DNA of 64,000 nucleotides from Isoetes taiwanensis (GCA_021234155.1 JAJEKV010000088.1:1-64000); one strand, 5' to 3'. Positions 9,758 through 21,009 are shown, counted from the stretch's first letter. The notes: generated by a model not told the origin, from the sequence alone. Numbers and translations: made by a program.

Positions 9758-12700
9758 TGTGACGTCCCCTACTCATATACGATGCCCGCACCGTGTACAA
9801 ACAGGAGTTCATCCCCCATACCAGCTCCATACTGATACAGGGCCCTCCACGTATCACTACAACCTTGAAGAGTTCCAGTGGGAAGAATGAAGGGGTCATT
9901 TTCCCTGTCTCCCTCAGGGCCTACCTAGCTGCGGAAGCGTAAACATACATGTCAGTAGTACATACATCACATCATATGACCATCACGAAGGATGGTCCTC
10001 CACATATCTGCATAGACAGAGATCAGCACATCACATAGGGAATCCTACCCAAGGCTCAAACACAGGGATGGACTGACAAGCTTGGGTCTCCAGAGTTCAT
10101 TGCAGACAGAATCATGACAATGGATTTGGCTGGCATAAGAACATGGCATTGGGTTGTCCACTCCATCCGCCCCTCCTGTGCACACTTTGCAGAGTAGGTT
10201 GAAGAGTGTTGGGACCTGACTGTAGCCCGCCGGATGCATAGCCAAAGGGGCTATTCCTGGGTTATATGACGTCCCCTACTCGTATACGATGCCCGCACCG
10301 TATACAAACATGAGTTCATCCCCTGCACCAGCTCCACACTGATACAGGGCCCTCCACATATCACTGTGACCGTCTAGAGTCCACAGTGGGAAGAGTGAAG
10401 GGGTCATTTTACCCCGTCTCCCTCAGGGCCTACCTAGCTGCGGAAGCGTAAACATACACGTCAGTAACATAACATCATATATCCACCTCGAAGGGTGGCA
10501 CATCAACATCTGCATAGACAAAGATCAGCACAATACAAAGGAAGTTCCTACCCAAGGCTCAGACTCCAGGGGGATGACTGACTAGCTTGGGTCTCCAGAG
10601 TTCAGTGCAGACAGAATCATGACAATGGATTGGGCTGGCATAAGAATATGGCCCATCCACTCCATCCGCCCCTCCTGTGCACACTTTGCAGAGTAGGTTG
10701 AAAAGTGTTGGGACCTGACTGTAGCCCGCCGGGTGCATAGCCAAAGGGGCTATTCCTGGGTTACATCACCCCAGTCCCGATGGGGCAGGTAGGGATCACT
10801 CCCTCCAGAGATCTACATGCTGACCCAAGGTGACTAGAGGGCCACTGCCCTTATTCGACTTAACCCACTGGAAGGTGAACTCCACCCCATCTGGTGTCGA
10901 GCCCATGCCTTACCCACACTCGGTGGCAAGCCATTAGACCTAGTTACTCCGATCCCCGTAGGCCTTACACACCGGAGGGATCGGTCAAGGGTCGAACACC
11001 GAACCTCATTCTAAGCCGGTCCCGCCCCTTCACCCACAACCCGGGTGGGGTTCTTGTGCCTGAGGCGAAATCTAGTAATGCACTAAGAGGGACTAACTAG
11101 GAGCATCATCTACTAAGCTTTAAGTCTCTACCCCCTTCCCCATACAATGAGTTCCACGTAAATCCATCCGTCCCATCATATCAACATAATAAATAATAAA
11201 GAACTAATCTATCTCATAGAGTTAGGTTCTTTAGTTAGGTCAATCTCGGGATCTACTTGGCTGCTAGGGGTGATCTAATAGGCTAAACCTACTGATTCGA
11301 AGGCTGGAGTAAGGTTTATGCTATTTGATCGACCAAATACCGATCCCCCGGTTCACTCCTCTCGATCCAAAGGTGTCCATGTCTCTGTTTTTGCTTCAAA
11401 TGTGGTCGGGAGGACGATCTGACAAGCTGGGGCGCACGGACAGATCGTGGGAGTTGGAATTGACTCCTCAGGCGCGCGAATCGGAGCTCGGAAGGTCTGT
11501 GGGCGAAAAGGGAAAGTTAGGGTTTGGTGCCTTATGTAGGCTATCAGTTAGGTTTAGGGTTTCCATGACCCTTGGTCTACCTTTAATGGGTTAAAGGTCT
11601 AAAAGTCGCCGCGCATTGCTAAGTGTAATAGCACCATTGCAAGTTGCCCCTAGGGCGTCTTGCTTGGGTATGGACGCGCGGTAATGCAGCGTGGCGGTCT
11701 TGATGCGGTATCGCCTTGAGACCGTATATCGTATTGGAACGTCACAGGTTACATCTCCCCAGTTCCGATGGGGCAGGTAGGGATCACTCCCTCCAGAGAT
11801 CTACATGCTGACCCAAGGTGACTAGAGGGCCACTGCCCTTATTCGACTTAACCCACTGGAAGGTGAACCCCACCCCACGGGTGTCGAGCCCATGCCTTAC
11901 CCACACTCAGTGGCAAGCCATTAGACCTAGTCACTCTGATCCCCGGTAGGCCTTACACACCAGAGGGATCGGTCAAGGGTCAGAACACGAACCTCTTTCT
12001 AAGCCAGTCTGGCCCCTTCACCCACAACCAGGTGTGGTTCTTGTACACAGGCCGAATCTATAGTGTGCTAGAGAGGCTAATCTAGGAGCATCTACTACCA
12101 AGCTTTAGGTCTTTACCCCCCTTCCCAATACAAGGAGTTCATAGAGATACATCATCCACATACATCATAAGAGAACTAAAGAACAAGATCTAATCTATAT
12201 CATAGAGTTAGGTTCTTTAGTTAGAGTCTGGTATCTAGAGATCTAGAAGGCTGCTATGGGCAATTAAATAGGCTAAACCTACTGATTCTATGGCTAAAAG
12301 AGGGTTTAGGCTATTGAATTGACCCAATACCTGATCCTTGAGTTGCTCCTCCTGTCCTGAGTTCGACCATCCTGCTGAAATGCTCGAACCAAGGGAAACT
12401 AATGGTGCAATTCTCTCAGGCAGAGTCTGGGATGCGGTTTTGGCTCTTGAGGCAGCCAAAACAGAGCTCTAAAACCCTAGAAACGAAAATGGGCAAGTTA
12501 GGGCTCTCCACCTTAAATAGACAAGGGGGTTGGGCTAGGGTTTCCAATTATCCCCTTTAGGCATGTGGGATAATTGGGAATGGGCCCACTTGCCTTTAAT
12601 GGCTAGGTGGCAAAATGTGCCCACATGGAAAGGTGTGCCCACATTAATGTGCATATTGGTAAATGTGCACATTAATTGCACACTTGGGTATGGCCCACTT

Positions 12701-12916
12701 GGCATAAAGTGTCCACATGGGAAAATGTGCACCTAGATAAATGTGCACATGGTTAAATGTGCACATTAATAAATGCACACTCCTTGCAAGTTGCCCCCTA
12801 GGGGCTACCCACTGCTACACGCCGGGCCGCATCGGCCGGGGTGGTGGTATGTGTGCGGATGTGGCGGCAAAGATGATATACGCCCCGGGGCCAGATATCG
12901 TGGCCGGAACGCCACA
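9758..12916 (-). repeat. 5' LTR of LTR-1, split by a solo LTR
   Basis: The outer parts are 9758-10264 and 11747-12916. Together they make about 1.67 kb and match 186-1865. In plus view it begins tgtgacgtcccc beside the primer-binding site and ends ggaacgccaca. The right flank is tRNA-array spacer. It is less mutated than the 3' LTR in several places. Confidence 0.9.
10265..11746 (-). mobile_element. Solo LTR of the same family, nested in the LTR-1 5' LTR
   Basis: A second, somewhat different LTR copy of about 1.48 kb. It starts tatgacgtcccc (probably tgtgacg with one change) and ends ggaacgtcaca. The 5 bases GGTTA occur on both sides (10260-10264 and 11747-11751), and removing the copy restores an uninterrupted host LTR. 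No internal sequence is present. It is therefore a solo LTR left by recombination between the LTRs of a later insertion. Confidence 0.9.
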
Positions 12917-13097
12917 AAGACGTAACGATTGACTTGGCTGATCCAGTAGTCCAATTGGGAGAGATCAAAAGAGGTTATTCTTTCTTGATTTTTTTTCTTA
13001 AATAGCATACTTGTAGGTAGTAAATATTGGTAGAACCAACGAAATCTATTGCCTAGATAGAAGATTATATATCTGGAGATTTCCAAAATATCATGTC

Positions 13098-13183
13098 CCA
13101 ACCTTAGCTCAGTTGGTAGAGCGGAGGACTGTAGTGTTGACGTAGCAATCCTTAGGTCACTGGTTCGATTCTGGTAGGTTGGA
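13098..13183 (+). tRNA. tRNA-Tyr(GTA) with intron
   Basis: An 86-base gene. The acceptor arm CCAACCT pairs with AGGTTGG plus discriminator A. The D arm is GCTC/GAGC. The anticodon GTA is followed by a 13-base intron (tgttgacgtagca) at the standard site one base after the anticodon. The T arm ACTGG/CTGGT has the loop TTCGATT. All arms pair. First gene of the array to the right of LTR-1. Confidence 0.93.
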
Positions 13184-13532
13184 TAATTATTGCATCTAGA
13201 GAAAACACTTCTTTCTTTTGACTCGCTCGATTTGGCAGGGACATCCCCTTCCTTATAAAACGTCTTAACCATGGTTCATTTGGAATTTAAGAAGCATGCC
13301 AATGTGGAGTTCAATGTAGAGCATCTAATCATCCTTCATTCGATTCGACAATTAGTATTTCATATTTCAATTCCATTAGTCGCCACGATGGGGATAATAT
13401 CTGTACAAATGGCAGTGACTTGGTATTATACATGAGACAACATTCTAAATGCTATCAAAGTTAGACATGCATGTTCTAGAGGGTAATGATGAGAGTGCAA
13501 CTATTTATGTATCTCAGATTCTTCAAAAGCTA

Positions 13533-13617
13533 GGGGTGGTGGCGCAGATGGCTAGCGCGTAGGTCTCATAGATAAAGAACAATCCTGAGGTCGAGAGTTC
13601 GATCCTCTCTCACCCCA
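13533..13617 (+). tRNA. Elongator tRNA-Met(CAT) with intron
   Basis: An 85-base gene. GGGGTGG pairs with TCACCCC plus A, the D arm is GCGC/GCGC, and CAT lies in TCTCATA. A short intron (around gataaagaac) falls where plant elongator tRNA-Met introns lie. T arm GAGAG/CTCTC, loop TTCGATC. The intron differs from the array consensus (agctaaagagc) at two places. Confidence 0.93.
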
Positions 13618-13896
13618 TTTAGCAAGCCCTTTCTTAATTTATGAAAAGTAGTATTCTTGATATCACTGGCTCAAATTTTGGATTAATTCAATCCGTTAGT
13701 TTGAACGTACAACAATGCACGTAACGATTGACTTGGCTGATCCAGTAGTCCAATTGGGAGAGATCAAAAGAGGTTATTCTTTCTTGATTTTTTTTCTTAA
13801 ATAGCATACTTGTAGGTAGTAAATATTGGTAGAACCAACGAAATCTATTGCCTAGAGAGAAGATTATATATCTGGAGATTTGCAAAATATCATGTC

Positions 13897-13982
13897 CCAA
13901 CCTTAGCTCAGTTGGTAGAGCGGAGGACTGTAGTGTTGATGTAGCAATCCTTAGGTCACTGGTTCGATTCCGGTAGGTTGGA
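13897..13982 (+). tRNA. tRNA-Tyr(GTA) with intron
   Basis: Array consensus copy. All arms pair, the T arm ACTGG/CCGGT is perfect, and the intron is tgttgatgtagca. TATATA and CAAAATATCA lie upstream as in its neighbours. Confidence 0.94.
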
Positions 13983-14331
13983 TAATTATTGCATCTAAAG
14001 AAAGCACTTCTTGCTTTTGACTCGCTCGATTTGGCAGGGACATCCCCTTCCTTATAAAACGTCTTAACCATGGTTCATTTGGAATTTAAGAAGCATGCCA
14101 ATGTGGAGTTCAATGTAGAGCATCTAATCATCCTTCATTCGGTTCGACAATTAGTATTTCATATTTTAATTCCATTAGTCGCCATCATGGGGATAATATT
14201 TGTACAAATGGCAGTGACTCGGTATTATACATGAGACAACATTCTAAGTGCTATCAAAGTTAGACATGCATGTTCTAGAGGGTAGTGATGAGAGTGCAAC
14301 TATTTATGTATCTGAGATTCTTCAAAAGCTA

Positions 14332-14416
14332 GGGGTGGTGGCGCAGATGGCTAGCGCGTAGGTCTCATAGCTAAAGAGCAATCCTGAGGTCGAGAGTTCG
14401 ATCCTCTCTCACCCCA
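14332..14416 (+). tRNA. Elongator tRNA-Met(CAT) with intron
   Basis: Array consensus copy with all stems intact and intron agctaaagagc. It is followed by the short (207-base) spacer to the next tRNA-Tyr. Confidence 0.94.
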
Positions 14417-14538
14417 TTTAGCAAGCCTTTTCTTAATTTATGAAAAGTAGTTGCTTCTCCATGTATTCTTGATATCACAACGAAATCTATTGCCTAGATA
14501 GAAGATTATATATCTGGAGATTTGCAAAATATCATGTC

Positions 14539-14624
14539 CCAACCTTAGCTCAGTTGGTAGAGCGGAGGACTGTAGTGTTGATGTAGCAATCCTTAGGTCA
14601 CTGGTTCGATTCCGGTAGGTTGGA
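14539..14624 (+). tRNA. tRNA-Tyr(GTA) with intron
   Basis: Consensus copy, identical in the gene body to 13897-13982. Downstream the unit becomes a mosaic and runs into the CT-rich insertion. Confidence 0.94.
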
Positions 14625-14902
14625 TAATTATTGCATCTAGAGAAAACACTTCTTTCTTTTGACTCGCTCGATTTAATATAAAACGTCTTCACCATGGTTC
14701 ATTTGGAATTTAAGAAGCATGCCAATGTGGAGTTCAATGTAGAGCATCTAATCATCCTTCATGCGGTTCGACAATTAGTATTTCATATTTCAATTCCATT
14801 AGTCGTGGGGATAATATCTTTTATCTAATAAAGAACTTGGTATTATACATGAGACAACATTCTAAATGCTATCAAAGTTAGACATGCATGTTCTAGAGGG
14901 TA
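14625..14902 (+). repeat. Array spacer that turns mosaic near its right end
   Basis: Ordinary spacer up to about 14810. Foreign pieces then alternate with spacer pieces: gtggggataatatc is followed by ttttatctaataaagaactt, which otherwise occurs only at 18830-18850, before the spacer returns. No gene. Confidence 0.7.
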
Positions 14903-15944
14903 CCATTTTCCTCAACCCTGTTCTCTTCTTCCCTTCCCCCTGGCTTTGGCTAGCTGGGCGTTTCCCTCATAGCTAAAGAGCAATCCTTTTCCTTGTGACC
15001 TTTTCTTACCTTAGGTTCCCTTTCCCCCATTTAGCCCTTTCTTAATTTATTTTTTTGCTTCTCCATGTATTCCTTTTTCTATGCCCCTTTTTTTTCCCCC
15101 TCTCCCCATCCTTTTATTGTTCCCCCTTGTCCCTTCCCTTTTATCATTTTTCCAACCTTTCAAGGAGCTTCCTCTTTTTTGAGGATGGTTTTTGTAGCAA
15201 TCCTTCCCTTTTCCTTCTTTTTTTTAATTTTTTCCTATGCCATTTGTCCCTTCCTTTTTCCTCTTTTCCTCAACGCTTTGTCATCCCCTTTTCCCCTTTT
15301 AAAACTCTTTTTCATGGTTCTTTCCATTTACCTTTTCCACTTTATCTCCTCCTCCTTCCCTTAGTTGCCCTTTTCCTGTTCCCTTTCCTTTTTTCATTTT
15401 TCCATGCATTTTTCTCTTCTCTTATCCCCACCCTTTTCCCTTTTCCTTTTACCCTTTTGCCTTTTCCCCATGCCTTTTTGCCCTTCACATTCTCTCTTTC
15501 CACTCCTTCCTTTTCACATGCTTTTTTTCTCCTCCCTTTGTCAACCTTTTCCTCTTTTTTTTTTTTTTATGCCCTTTCTATTTACCTTTTCCACTTTATC
15601 TCTTCCTCCTTCCCTCGTGCCCTTTTCCCAAGTTCCCTTTCCTTTTTCGATTTTCCATGCCTTTTTCTCTTTCTCTTATCCCCACCCTTTTCCCAACCTT
15701 TTCTTTTTGGTAGAGCCTTTTTCCTTTTCCCCATGCCTTTTTGCCCTTCACATTCTCTCTTTCCACTTCCCTTTTCCTTTTCCCCCTTTTCATTTACCCT
15801 TTCCCTTTAAGAGATCGAAGCATGACCAATCATAGTGTTGGTAAGTCGTGCAATAAGTCTAGGCCTTTGGATACATCCAGATGATCTCGGCCATTCAAAT
15901 TAGGGCTCGGTGCACTACTTACGGTATAACATTATAATATAAGA
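14903..15944 (-). mobile_element. CT-rich Helitron derivative, 3' truncated, minus strand
   Basis: The minus-strand start is TCTTATATTATAATGTTATACC, preceded by A, as in the other Helitrons here. About 100 bases of family-specific sequence follow, then about 850 bases of homopurine (seen as CT-rich on the plus strand). It stops at gaggaaaatgg without the hairpin or CTAG. The copies at 18886-19877 and 33024-34104 stop at the same point. Between about 14910 and 15060 the tract is interleaved with pieces of tRNA spacer (for example catagctaaagagcaatcc and tgcttctccatgtattc). Open frames rich in F, P, S and L are composition artefacts. Confidence 0.7.
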
Positions 15945-16106
15945 TTCCATTAGTTGCCACGATGGGGATAATATCTGTACAAATGGCAGTGACTTGGTAT
16001 TATACATGAGACAACATTCTAAATGCTATCAAAGTTAGACATGCATGTTCTAGAGGGTAGTGATGAGAGTGCAACTATTTATGTATCTGAGATTCTTCAA
16101 AAGCTA

Positions 16107-16191
16107 GGGGTGGTGGCGCAGATGGCTAGCGCGTAGGTCTCATAGCTAAAGAGCAATCTTGAGGTCGAGAGTTCGATCCTCTCTCACCCCA
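16107..16191 (+). tRNA. Elongator tRNA-Met(CAT) with intron
   Basis: All arms are present. One change against the array consensus lies in the 3' side of the anticodon stem (aatctt for aatcct), which turns one pair into G-T. It is probably still foldable. Confidence 0.9.
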
Positions 16192-16481
16192 TTTAGCAAG
16201 CCCTTTCTTAATTTATGAAAAGTAGTTGCTTCTCCATGTATTCTTGATATCACTGGGTCAAATTTTTGATTAATTCAATCCGTTAGTTTGAACGTACAAC
16301 AATGCACGTAACGATTGACTTGGCTGCCCAGTAGTCCAATTGGGAGAGATCAAAGAGGTTATTCTTTCTTGATTTTTTTTCTTAAATAGCATACTTGTAG
16401 GTAGTAAATATTGGTAGAACCAACGAAATCTATTGCCTAGAGAGAAGATTATATATCTGGAGATTTGCAAAATATCATGTC

Positions 16482-16567
16482 CCAACCTTAGCTCAGTTGG
16501 TAGAGCGGAGGACTATAGTGTTGACGTAGCAATCCTTAGGTCACTGGTTCGATTTCGGTAGGTTGGA
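16482..16567 (+). tRNA. tRNA-Tyr variant with anticodon ATA
   Basis: The fold is that of the other tRNA-Tyr genes, but the anticodon triplet reads ATA instead of GTA (ggactatagtg). The T arm has TCGGT, which still pairs through one G-T. If expressed, A34 would probably be edited to inosine and read UAU and UAC, with possible contact to UAA. Loss of function is just as likely. All other arms are intact. Confidence 0.8.
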
Positions 16568-16916
16568 TAATTATTGCATCTAAAGAAAGCACTTCTTGCA
16601 TTTGACTCACTCGATTTGGCAGGGACATCCCCTTCCTTATAAAACGTCTTAACCATGGTTCATTTGGTATTTAAGAAGCATGCCAATGTGGAGTTCAATG
16701 TAGAGCATCTAATCATCCTTCATTCGGTTCGACAAATAGTATTTCATATTTTAATTCCATTAGTCGCCATCATGGGGATAATATTTGTACAAATGGCAGT
16801 GACTCGGTATTATACATGAGACAACATTCTAAGTGCTATCAAAGTTAGACATGCATGTTCTAGAGGGTAGTGATGAGAGTGCAACTATTTATGTATCTGA
16901 GATTCTTCAAAAGCTA

Positions 16917-17001
16917 GGGGTGGTGGCGCAGATGGCTAGCGCGTAGGTCTCATAGCTAAAGAGCAATCCTGAGGTCGAGAGTTCGATCCTCTCTCACCCC
17001 A
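16917..17001 (+). tRNA. Elongator tRNA-Met(CAT) with intron
   Basis: Array consensus copy, with all stems and the intron intact. A short spacer follows to the next tRNA-Tyr. Confidence 0.94.
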
Positions 17002-17123
17002 TTTAGCAAGCCTTTTCTTAATTTATGAAACGTAGTTGCTTCTCCATGTATTCTTGATATCACAACAAAATCTATTGCCTAGATAGAAGATTATATATCT
17101 GGAGATTTGCAAAATATCATGTC

Positions 17124-17209
17124 CCAACCTTAGCTCAGTTGGTAGAGCGGAGGACTGTAGTGTTGATGTAGCAATCCTTAAGTCACTGGTTCGATTCCGG
17201 TAGGTTGGA
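17124..17209 (+). tRNA. tRNA-Tyr(GTA) with intron
   Basis: Consensus except for one change in the variable region (cttaagtcac for cttaggtcac). Acceptor, D, anticodon and T stems pair. Confidence 0.92.
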
Positions 17210-17549
17210 TAATTATTGCATCTAGAGAAAATACTTCTTTCTTTTGACTCGCTCGATTTAGCAGGGACATCCCCTTCCTTATAAAACGTCTTCACCATGG
17301 TTCATTTGGAATTTAAGAAGCATGCCAATGTGGAGTTCAATTTGGAGCATCTAATCATCCTTCATTCGGTTCGACAATTAGTATTTCATATTTCAATTCC
17401 ATTAGTCGCCACGATGGGGATAATATCTGTACAAATGGCAGTGACTTGGTATTATACATGAGACAACATTCTAAATGCTATCAAAGTTAGACATGCATGT
17501 TCTAGAGGGTAGTGATGAGAGTGAAAGTATTTATATTCTTCAAAAGCTA

Positions 17550-17634
17550 GGGGTGGTGGCGCAGATGGCTAGCGCGTAGGTCTCATAGCTAAAGAACAAT
17601 CCTGAGGTCGAGAGTTCGATCCTCTTTCATCCCA
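17550..17634 (+). tRNA. Elongator tRNA-Met(CAT), slightly degenerate
   Basis: Two changes near the 3' end (ctctttcatccca for ctctctcacccca) weaken the T and acceptor stems to G-T pairs. The upstream spacer is 13 bases shorter than in other units. It may be weakly functional. Confidence 0.85.
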
Positions 17635-17924
17635 TTTAGCAAGCCCTTTCTTAATTTATGAAAAGTAGTCTTCTCCATGTATTCTTGATATCACTGGCTC
17701 AAATTTTGGATTAATTCAATCCGTTAGTTTGAACGTACAACAATGCACGTAACGATTGACTTGGCTGATCCAGTAGTCCAATTGGGAGAGATCAAAAGAG
17801 GTTATTCTTTCTTGATTTTTTTTCTTAAATAGCATACTTGTAGGTAGTAAATATTGGTAGAACCAACGAAATCTATTGCCTAGAGAGAAGATTATATATC
17901 TGGAGATTTGCAAAATATCATGTC

Positions 17925-18010
17925 CCAACCTTAGCTTAGTTGGTAGAGCGGAGGACTGTAGTGTTGATGTAGCAATCGTTAGGTCACTGGTTCAATTCCG
18001 GTAGGTTGGC
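17925..18010 (+). pseudogene. Degenerate tRNA-Tyr copy
   Basis: It keeps the outline and GTA but has several damaging changes. The D stem has gctt instead of gctc, and the anticodon-stem 3' side reads atcgtt. The B box is ttcaatt instead of ttcgatt, and the discriminator is C instead of A. It is probably a pseudogene. Confidence 0.75.
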
Positions 18011-18359
18011 TAATTATTGCATCTAAATAAAACACTTCTTGCTTTTGACTCGCTCGATTTGGCAGGGACAACCCCTTCCTTATAAAACGTCTTAACCATG
18101 GTTCATTTGGAATTTAAGAAGCATGCCAATGTGGAGTTCAATGTAGAGCATCTAATCATCCTTCATTCGGTTCGACAATTAGTATTTCATATTTGAATTC
18201 CATTAGTCGCCACAATGGGGATAATATCTGTACAAATGGCAGTGACTTGGTATTATACATGAGACAACATTCTAAATGCTATCAAAGTTAGACATGCATG
18301 TTCTAGAGGGTAGTGATGAGAGTGCAACTATTTATGTATCTGAGATTCTTCAAAAGCTA

Positions 18360-18444
18360 GGGGTGGTGGCGCAGATGGCTAGCGCGTAGGTCTCATAGCT
18401 AAAGAACAATCCTGAGGTTGAGAGTTCGATCCTCTCTCACCACA
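18360..18444 (+). tRNA. Elongator tRNA-Met(CAT), acceptor mismatch
   Basis: Consensus body with caccaca instead of cacccca at the 3' end, which mismatches one acceptor pair, and gaggttgag instead of gaggtcgag. Function is doubtful. Confidence 0.75.
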
Positions 18445-18566
18445 TTTAGCAAGCCTTTTCTTAATTTATGAAAAGTAGTTGCTTCTCCATGTATTCTTGA
18501 TATCACAACGAAATCTATTGCCTAGATAGAAGATTATATATCTGGAGATTTGCAAAATATCATGTC

Positions 18567-18652
18567 CCAACCTTAGCTCAGTTGGTAGAGCGGAGGACTG
18601 TAGTGTTGATGTAGCAATCCTTAGGTCACTGGTTCGATTCCGGTAGGTTGGA
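18567..18652 (+). tRNA. tRNA-Tyr(GTA) with intron
   Basis: Consensus copy with all stems perfect, with TATATA and CAA-type upstream elements. The unit breaks off about 130 bases downstream, where unrelated sequence and then the second CT-rich insertion begin. Confidence 0.94.
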
Positions 18653-18786
18653 TAATTATTGCATCTAGAGAAAACACTTCTTTCTTTTGACTCGCTCGAT
18701 TTAACAGGGACATCCCCTTCCTTATAAAACGTCTTCACCATGGTTCATTTGGAATTTAAGAAGCATGCCAATGTGGAGTTCAATGT

Positions 18787-18885
18787 GTTGATTTTGAGTA
18801 ATAATCAAATGACCAAACGTGAACTTCTTTTATCTACTAAAGAACTTCTTATGATGCTTCAATAAGTTATCTAGTTACTCAAGGA
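18787..18885. other. Non-array sequence beside the second CT-rich insertion
   Basis: About 100 bases that occur nowhere else complete (ttgattttgagtaataatc onward). Part of it reappears inside the mosaic at 14830. No gene. Confidence 0.5.
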
Positions 18886-19877
18886 ACCATTTTCCTCTTC
18901 CCTTTTCTCTCATGCCCTTCCCCCCTTCTCTTTTCTCGTTTCCCTCTTTCTTTTTCCTTGTGACCTTTACCTAGGTTCCCTTTCCCCCTTTTCCCTTTCC
19001 TTTTTCTTTCTTCTCACTTTCCCTTTTTCTATGCCCCTTTTCTTTTCCCCTCTCCCCATCCTTTTCTTGTTCCCCCTTGTCCCTTCCCTTTTCCTCATTT
19101 TTCCAACCTTTCATCTTCCTTGCCTCTTTATATATCGAGATTTGCTTCCCTTTCCCTTTTTTTTTTTTTTGGTAGAAAAAATATGCCATTTGTCCCAATC
19201 CTTTTTCCTCTTTCCTCAACGCTTCTCCTTTTTGCCCCTAGAGAAAAACTCTTTTTTTTGCCCTTTCCATTTACCTTTTCCACTTTATCTCCCTCCTCCT
19301 TCCCTCGTTCATTTTTCCCATTTCCCTTTCCCTTTTATTTTTCCATGCATTTTTTCTCTTCTCTTATCCCCACCCTTTTCCCTTTTCCTTTTAATTAGTT
19401 TCCTTTTCCCCATGCCTTTTTTGCCCTTCACATTCTCTCTTTCCAAAATATTTTCACATGCTTTTTTTCCCTCCCTTTGTCAACCTTTTTCCTCTTTTTT
19501 TTTTTTATGCCCTTTCTATTTACCTTTTCCACTTTATCTCTTCCTCCTTCCCTCGTGCCCTTTTCCCAAGTTCCCTTTCCCTTTTTCGTTTTCCATGCCT
19601 TTTTCTCTTCTCTTATCCCCACCCTTTTCCCTTTTTCTTTTACCCTTTTTCCTTTTCCCCATGCCTTTTTGCCCTTCACATTCTCTCTTTCCACTTCCCT
19701 TTTCCTTTTCCCCCTTTTCATTTACCCTTTCCCTTTAAGAGATCGAAGCATGACCAATCATAGTGTTGGTAAGTCGTGCAATAAGTCTAGGCCTTTGGAT
19801 GCATCCAGATGATCCAATGTGGATTCAAATTAGGGCTCTAATCATACTTCATTCGGTTCGAACATTATAATATAAGA
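18886..19877 (-). mobile_element. Second CT-rich Helitron derivative, 3' truncated
   Basis: The minus-strand start at 19877 is TCTTATATTATAATGTT. It ends at gaggaaaatgg, as do the copies at 14903 and 33024. Its right flank joins the array at the same spacer position (ttccattagt) as the copy at 15944, so the two probably arose by duplication of the array after one insertion. Foreign pieces are interleaved at about 19125-19150, 19240-19250, 19393-19402 and 19812-19860. The frames rich in F, P, L and S are artefacts. Confidence 0.7.
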
Positions 19878-20039
19878 TTCCATTAGTGGCCACGATGGGG
19901 ATAATATCTGTACAAATGGCAGTGACTTGGTATTATACATGAGACAACATTCTAAATGCTATCAAAGTTAGACATGCATGTTCTAGAGGGTAGTGATGAG
20001 AGTGCAACTATTTATGTATCTGAGATTCTTCAAAAGCTA

Positions 20040-20124
20040 GGGGTGGTGGCGCAGATGGCTAGCGCGTAGGTCTCATAGCTAAAGAGCAATCCTGAGGTCG
20101 AGAGTTCGATCCTCTCTCACCCCA
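20040..20124 (+). tRNA. Elongator tRNA-Met(CAT) with intron
   Basis: Array consensus copy, all stems and the intron intact. Confidence 0.94.
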
Positions 20125-20415
20125 TTTAGCAAGCCCTTTCTTAATTTATGAAAAGTAGTTGCTTCTCCATGTATTCTTGATATCACTGGCTCAAATTTTG
20201 GATTAATTCAATCCGTTAGTTTGAACGTACAACAATGCACGTAACGATTGACTTGGCTGCCCAGTAGTCCAATTGGGAGAGATCAAAGAGGTTATTCTTT
20301 CTTGATTTTTTTTTCTTAAATAGCATACTTGTAGGTAGTAAATATTGGTAGAACCAACGAAATCTATTGCCTAGAGAGAAGATTATATATCTGGAGATTT
20401 GCAAAATATCATGTC

Positions 20416-20501
20416 CCAACCTTAGCTCAGTTGGTAGAGCGGAGGACTGTAGTGTTGACGTAGCAATCCTTAGGTCACTGGTTCGATTCCGGTAGGTTGG
20501 A
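20416..20501 (+). tRNA. tRNA-Tyr(GTA) with intron
   Basis: All stems intact, intron tgttgacgtagca, CCGGT on the 3' side of the T stem. Full upstream elements are present. Confidence 0.94.
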
Positions 20502-20850
20502 TAATTATTGCATCTAAAGAAAGCACTTCTTGCTTTTGACTCGCTCGATTTGGCAGGGACATCCCCTTCCTTATAAAACGTCTTAACCATGGTTCATTTG
20601 GAATTTAAGAAGCATGCCAATGTGGAGTTCAATGTAGAGCATCTAATCATCCTTCATTCGGTTCGACAATTAGTATTTCATATTTCAATTCCATTAGTCG
20701 CCACGATGGGGATAATATCTGTACAAATGGCAGTGACTTGGTATTATACATGAGACAACATTCTAAATGCTATCAAAGTTAGACATGCATGTTCTAGAGG
20801 GTAGTGATGAGAGTGCAACTATTTATGTATCTGAGATTCTTCAAAAGCTA

Positions 20851-20935
20851 GGGGTGGTGGCGCAGATGGCTAGCGCGTAGGTCTCATAGCTAAAGAGCAA
20901 TCCTGAGGTCGAGAGTTCGATCCTCTCTCACCCCA
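20851..20935 (+). tRNA. Elongator tRNA-Met(CAT) with intron
   Basis: Array consensus copy. The downstream spacer is broken 50 bases later by the insertion at 21010. Confidence 0.94.
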
Positions 20936-21009
20936 TTTAGCAAGACCTTTCTTAATTTATGAAAAATAGTTGCTTCTCCATGTATTCTTGATATCTTATT
21001 CTTGATATC

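Larger units (their letters stand above)
186..12916 (-). mobile_element. LTR-1: old LTR retrotransposon carrying a histone H3-like remnant
   Basis: A complete but decayed LTR retrotransposon on the minus strand. The 5' LTR is 9758-12916 (split by a solo LTR), the primer-binding site 9745-9756, the interior 1866-9744, the polypurine tract about 1866-1877 and the 3' LTR 186-1865. Both LTRs are about 1.67-1.68 kb without the nested insertion, and they differ at many positions, so the insertion is old. LTR ends are TGTGACG-like and CGCCACA/CGTCACA. Flanking array spacer shares ACG on both sides, but I could not define a clean 5-bp target duplication. No reverse transcriptase motif was recognised. 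LTR ends and layout match LTR-2 at 52073, so the two belong to one family. Confidence 0.85.

Noticed and set aside
15055-15835. Long open frames rich in F, P, S and L on the plus strand
   Set aside because: They are open in several frames at once because the tract is almost pure C and T. The peptides only restate the base composition.
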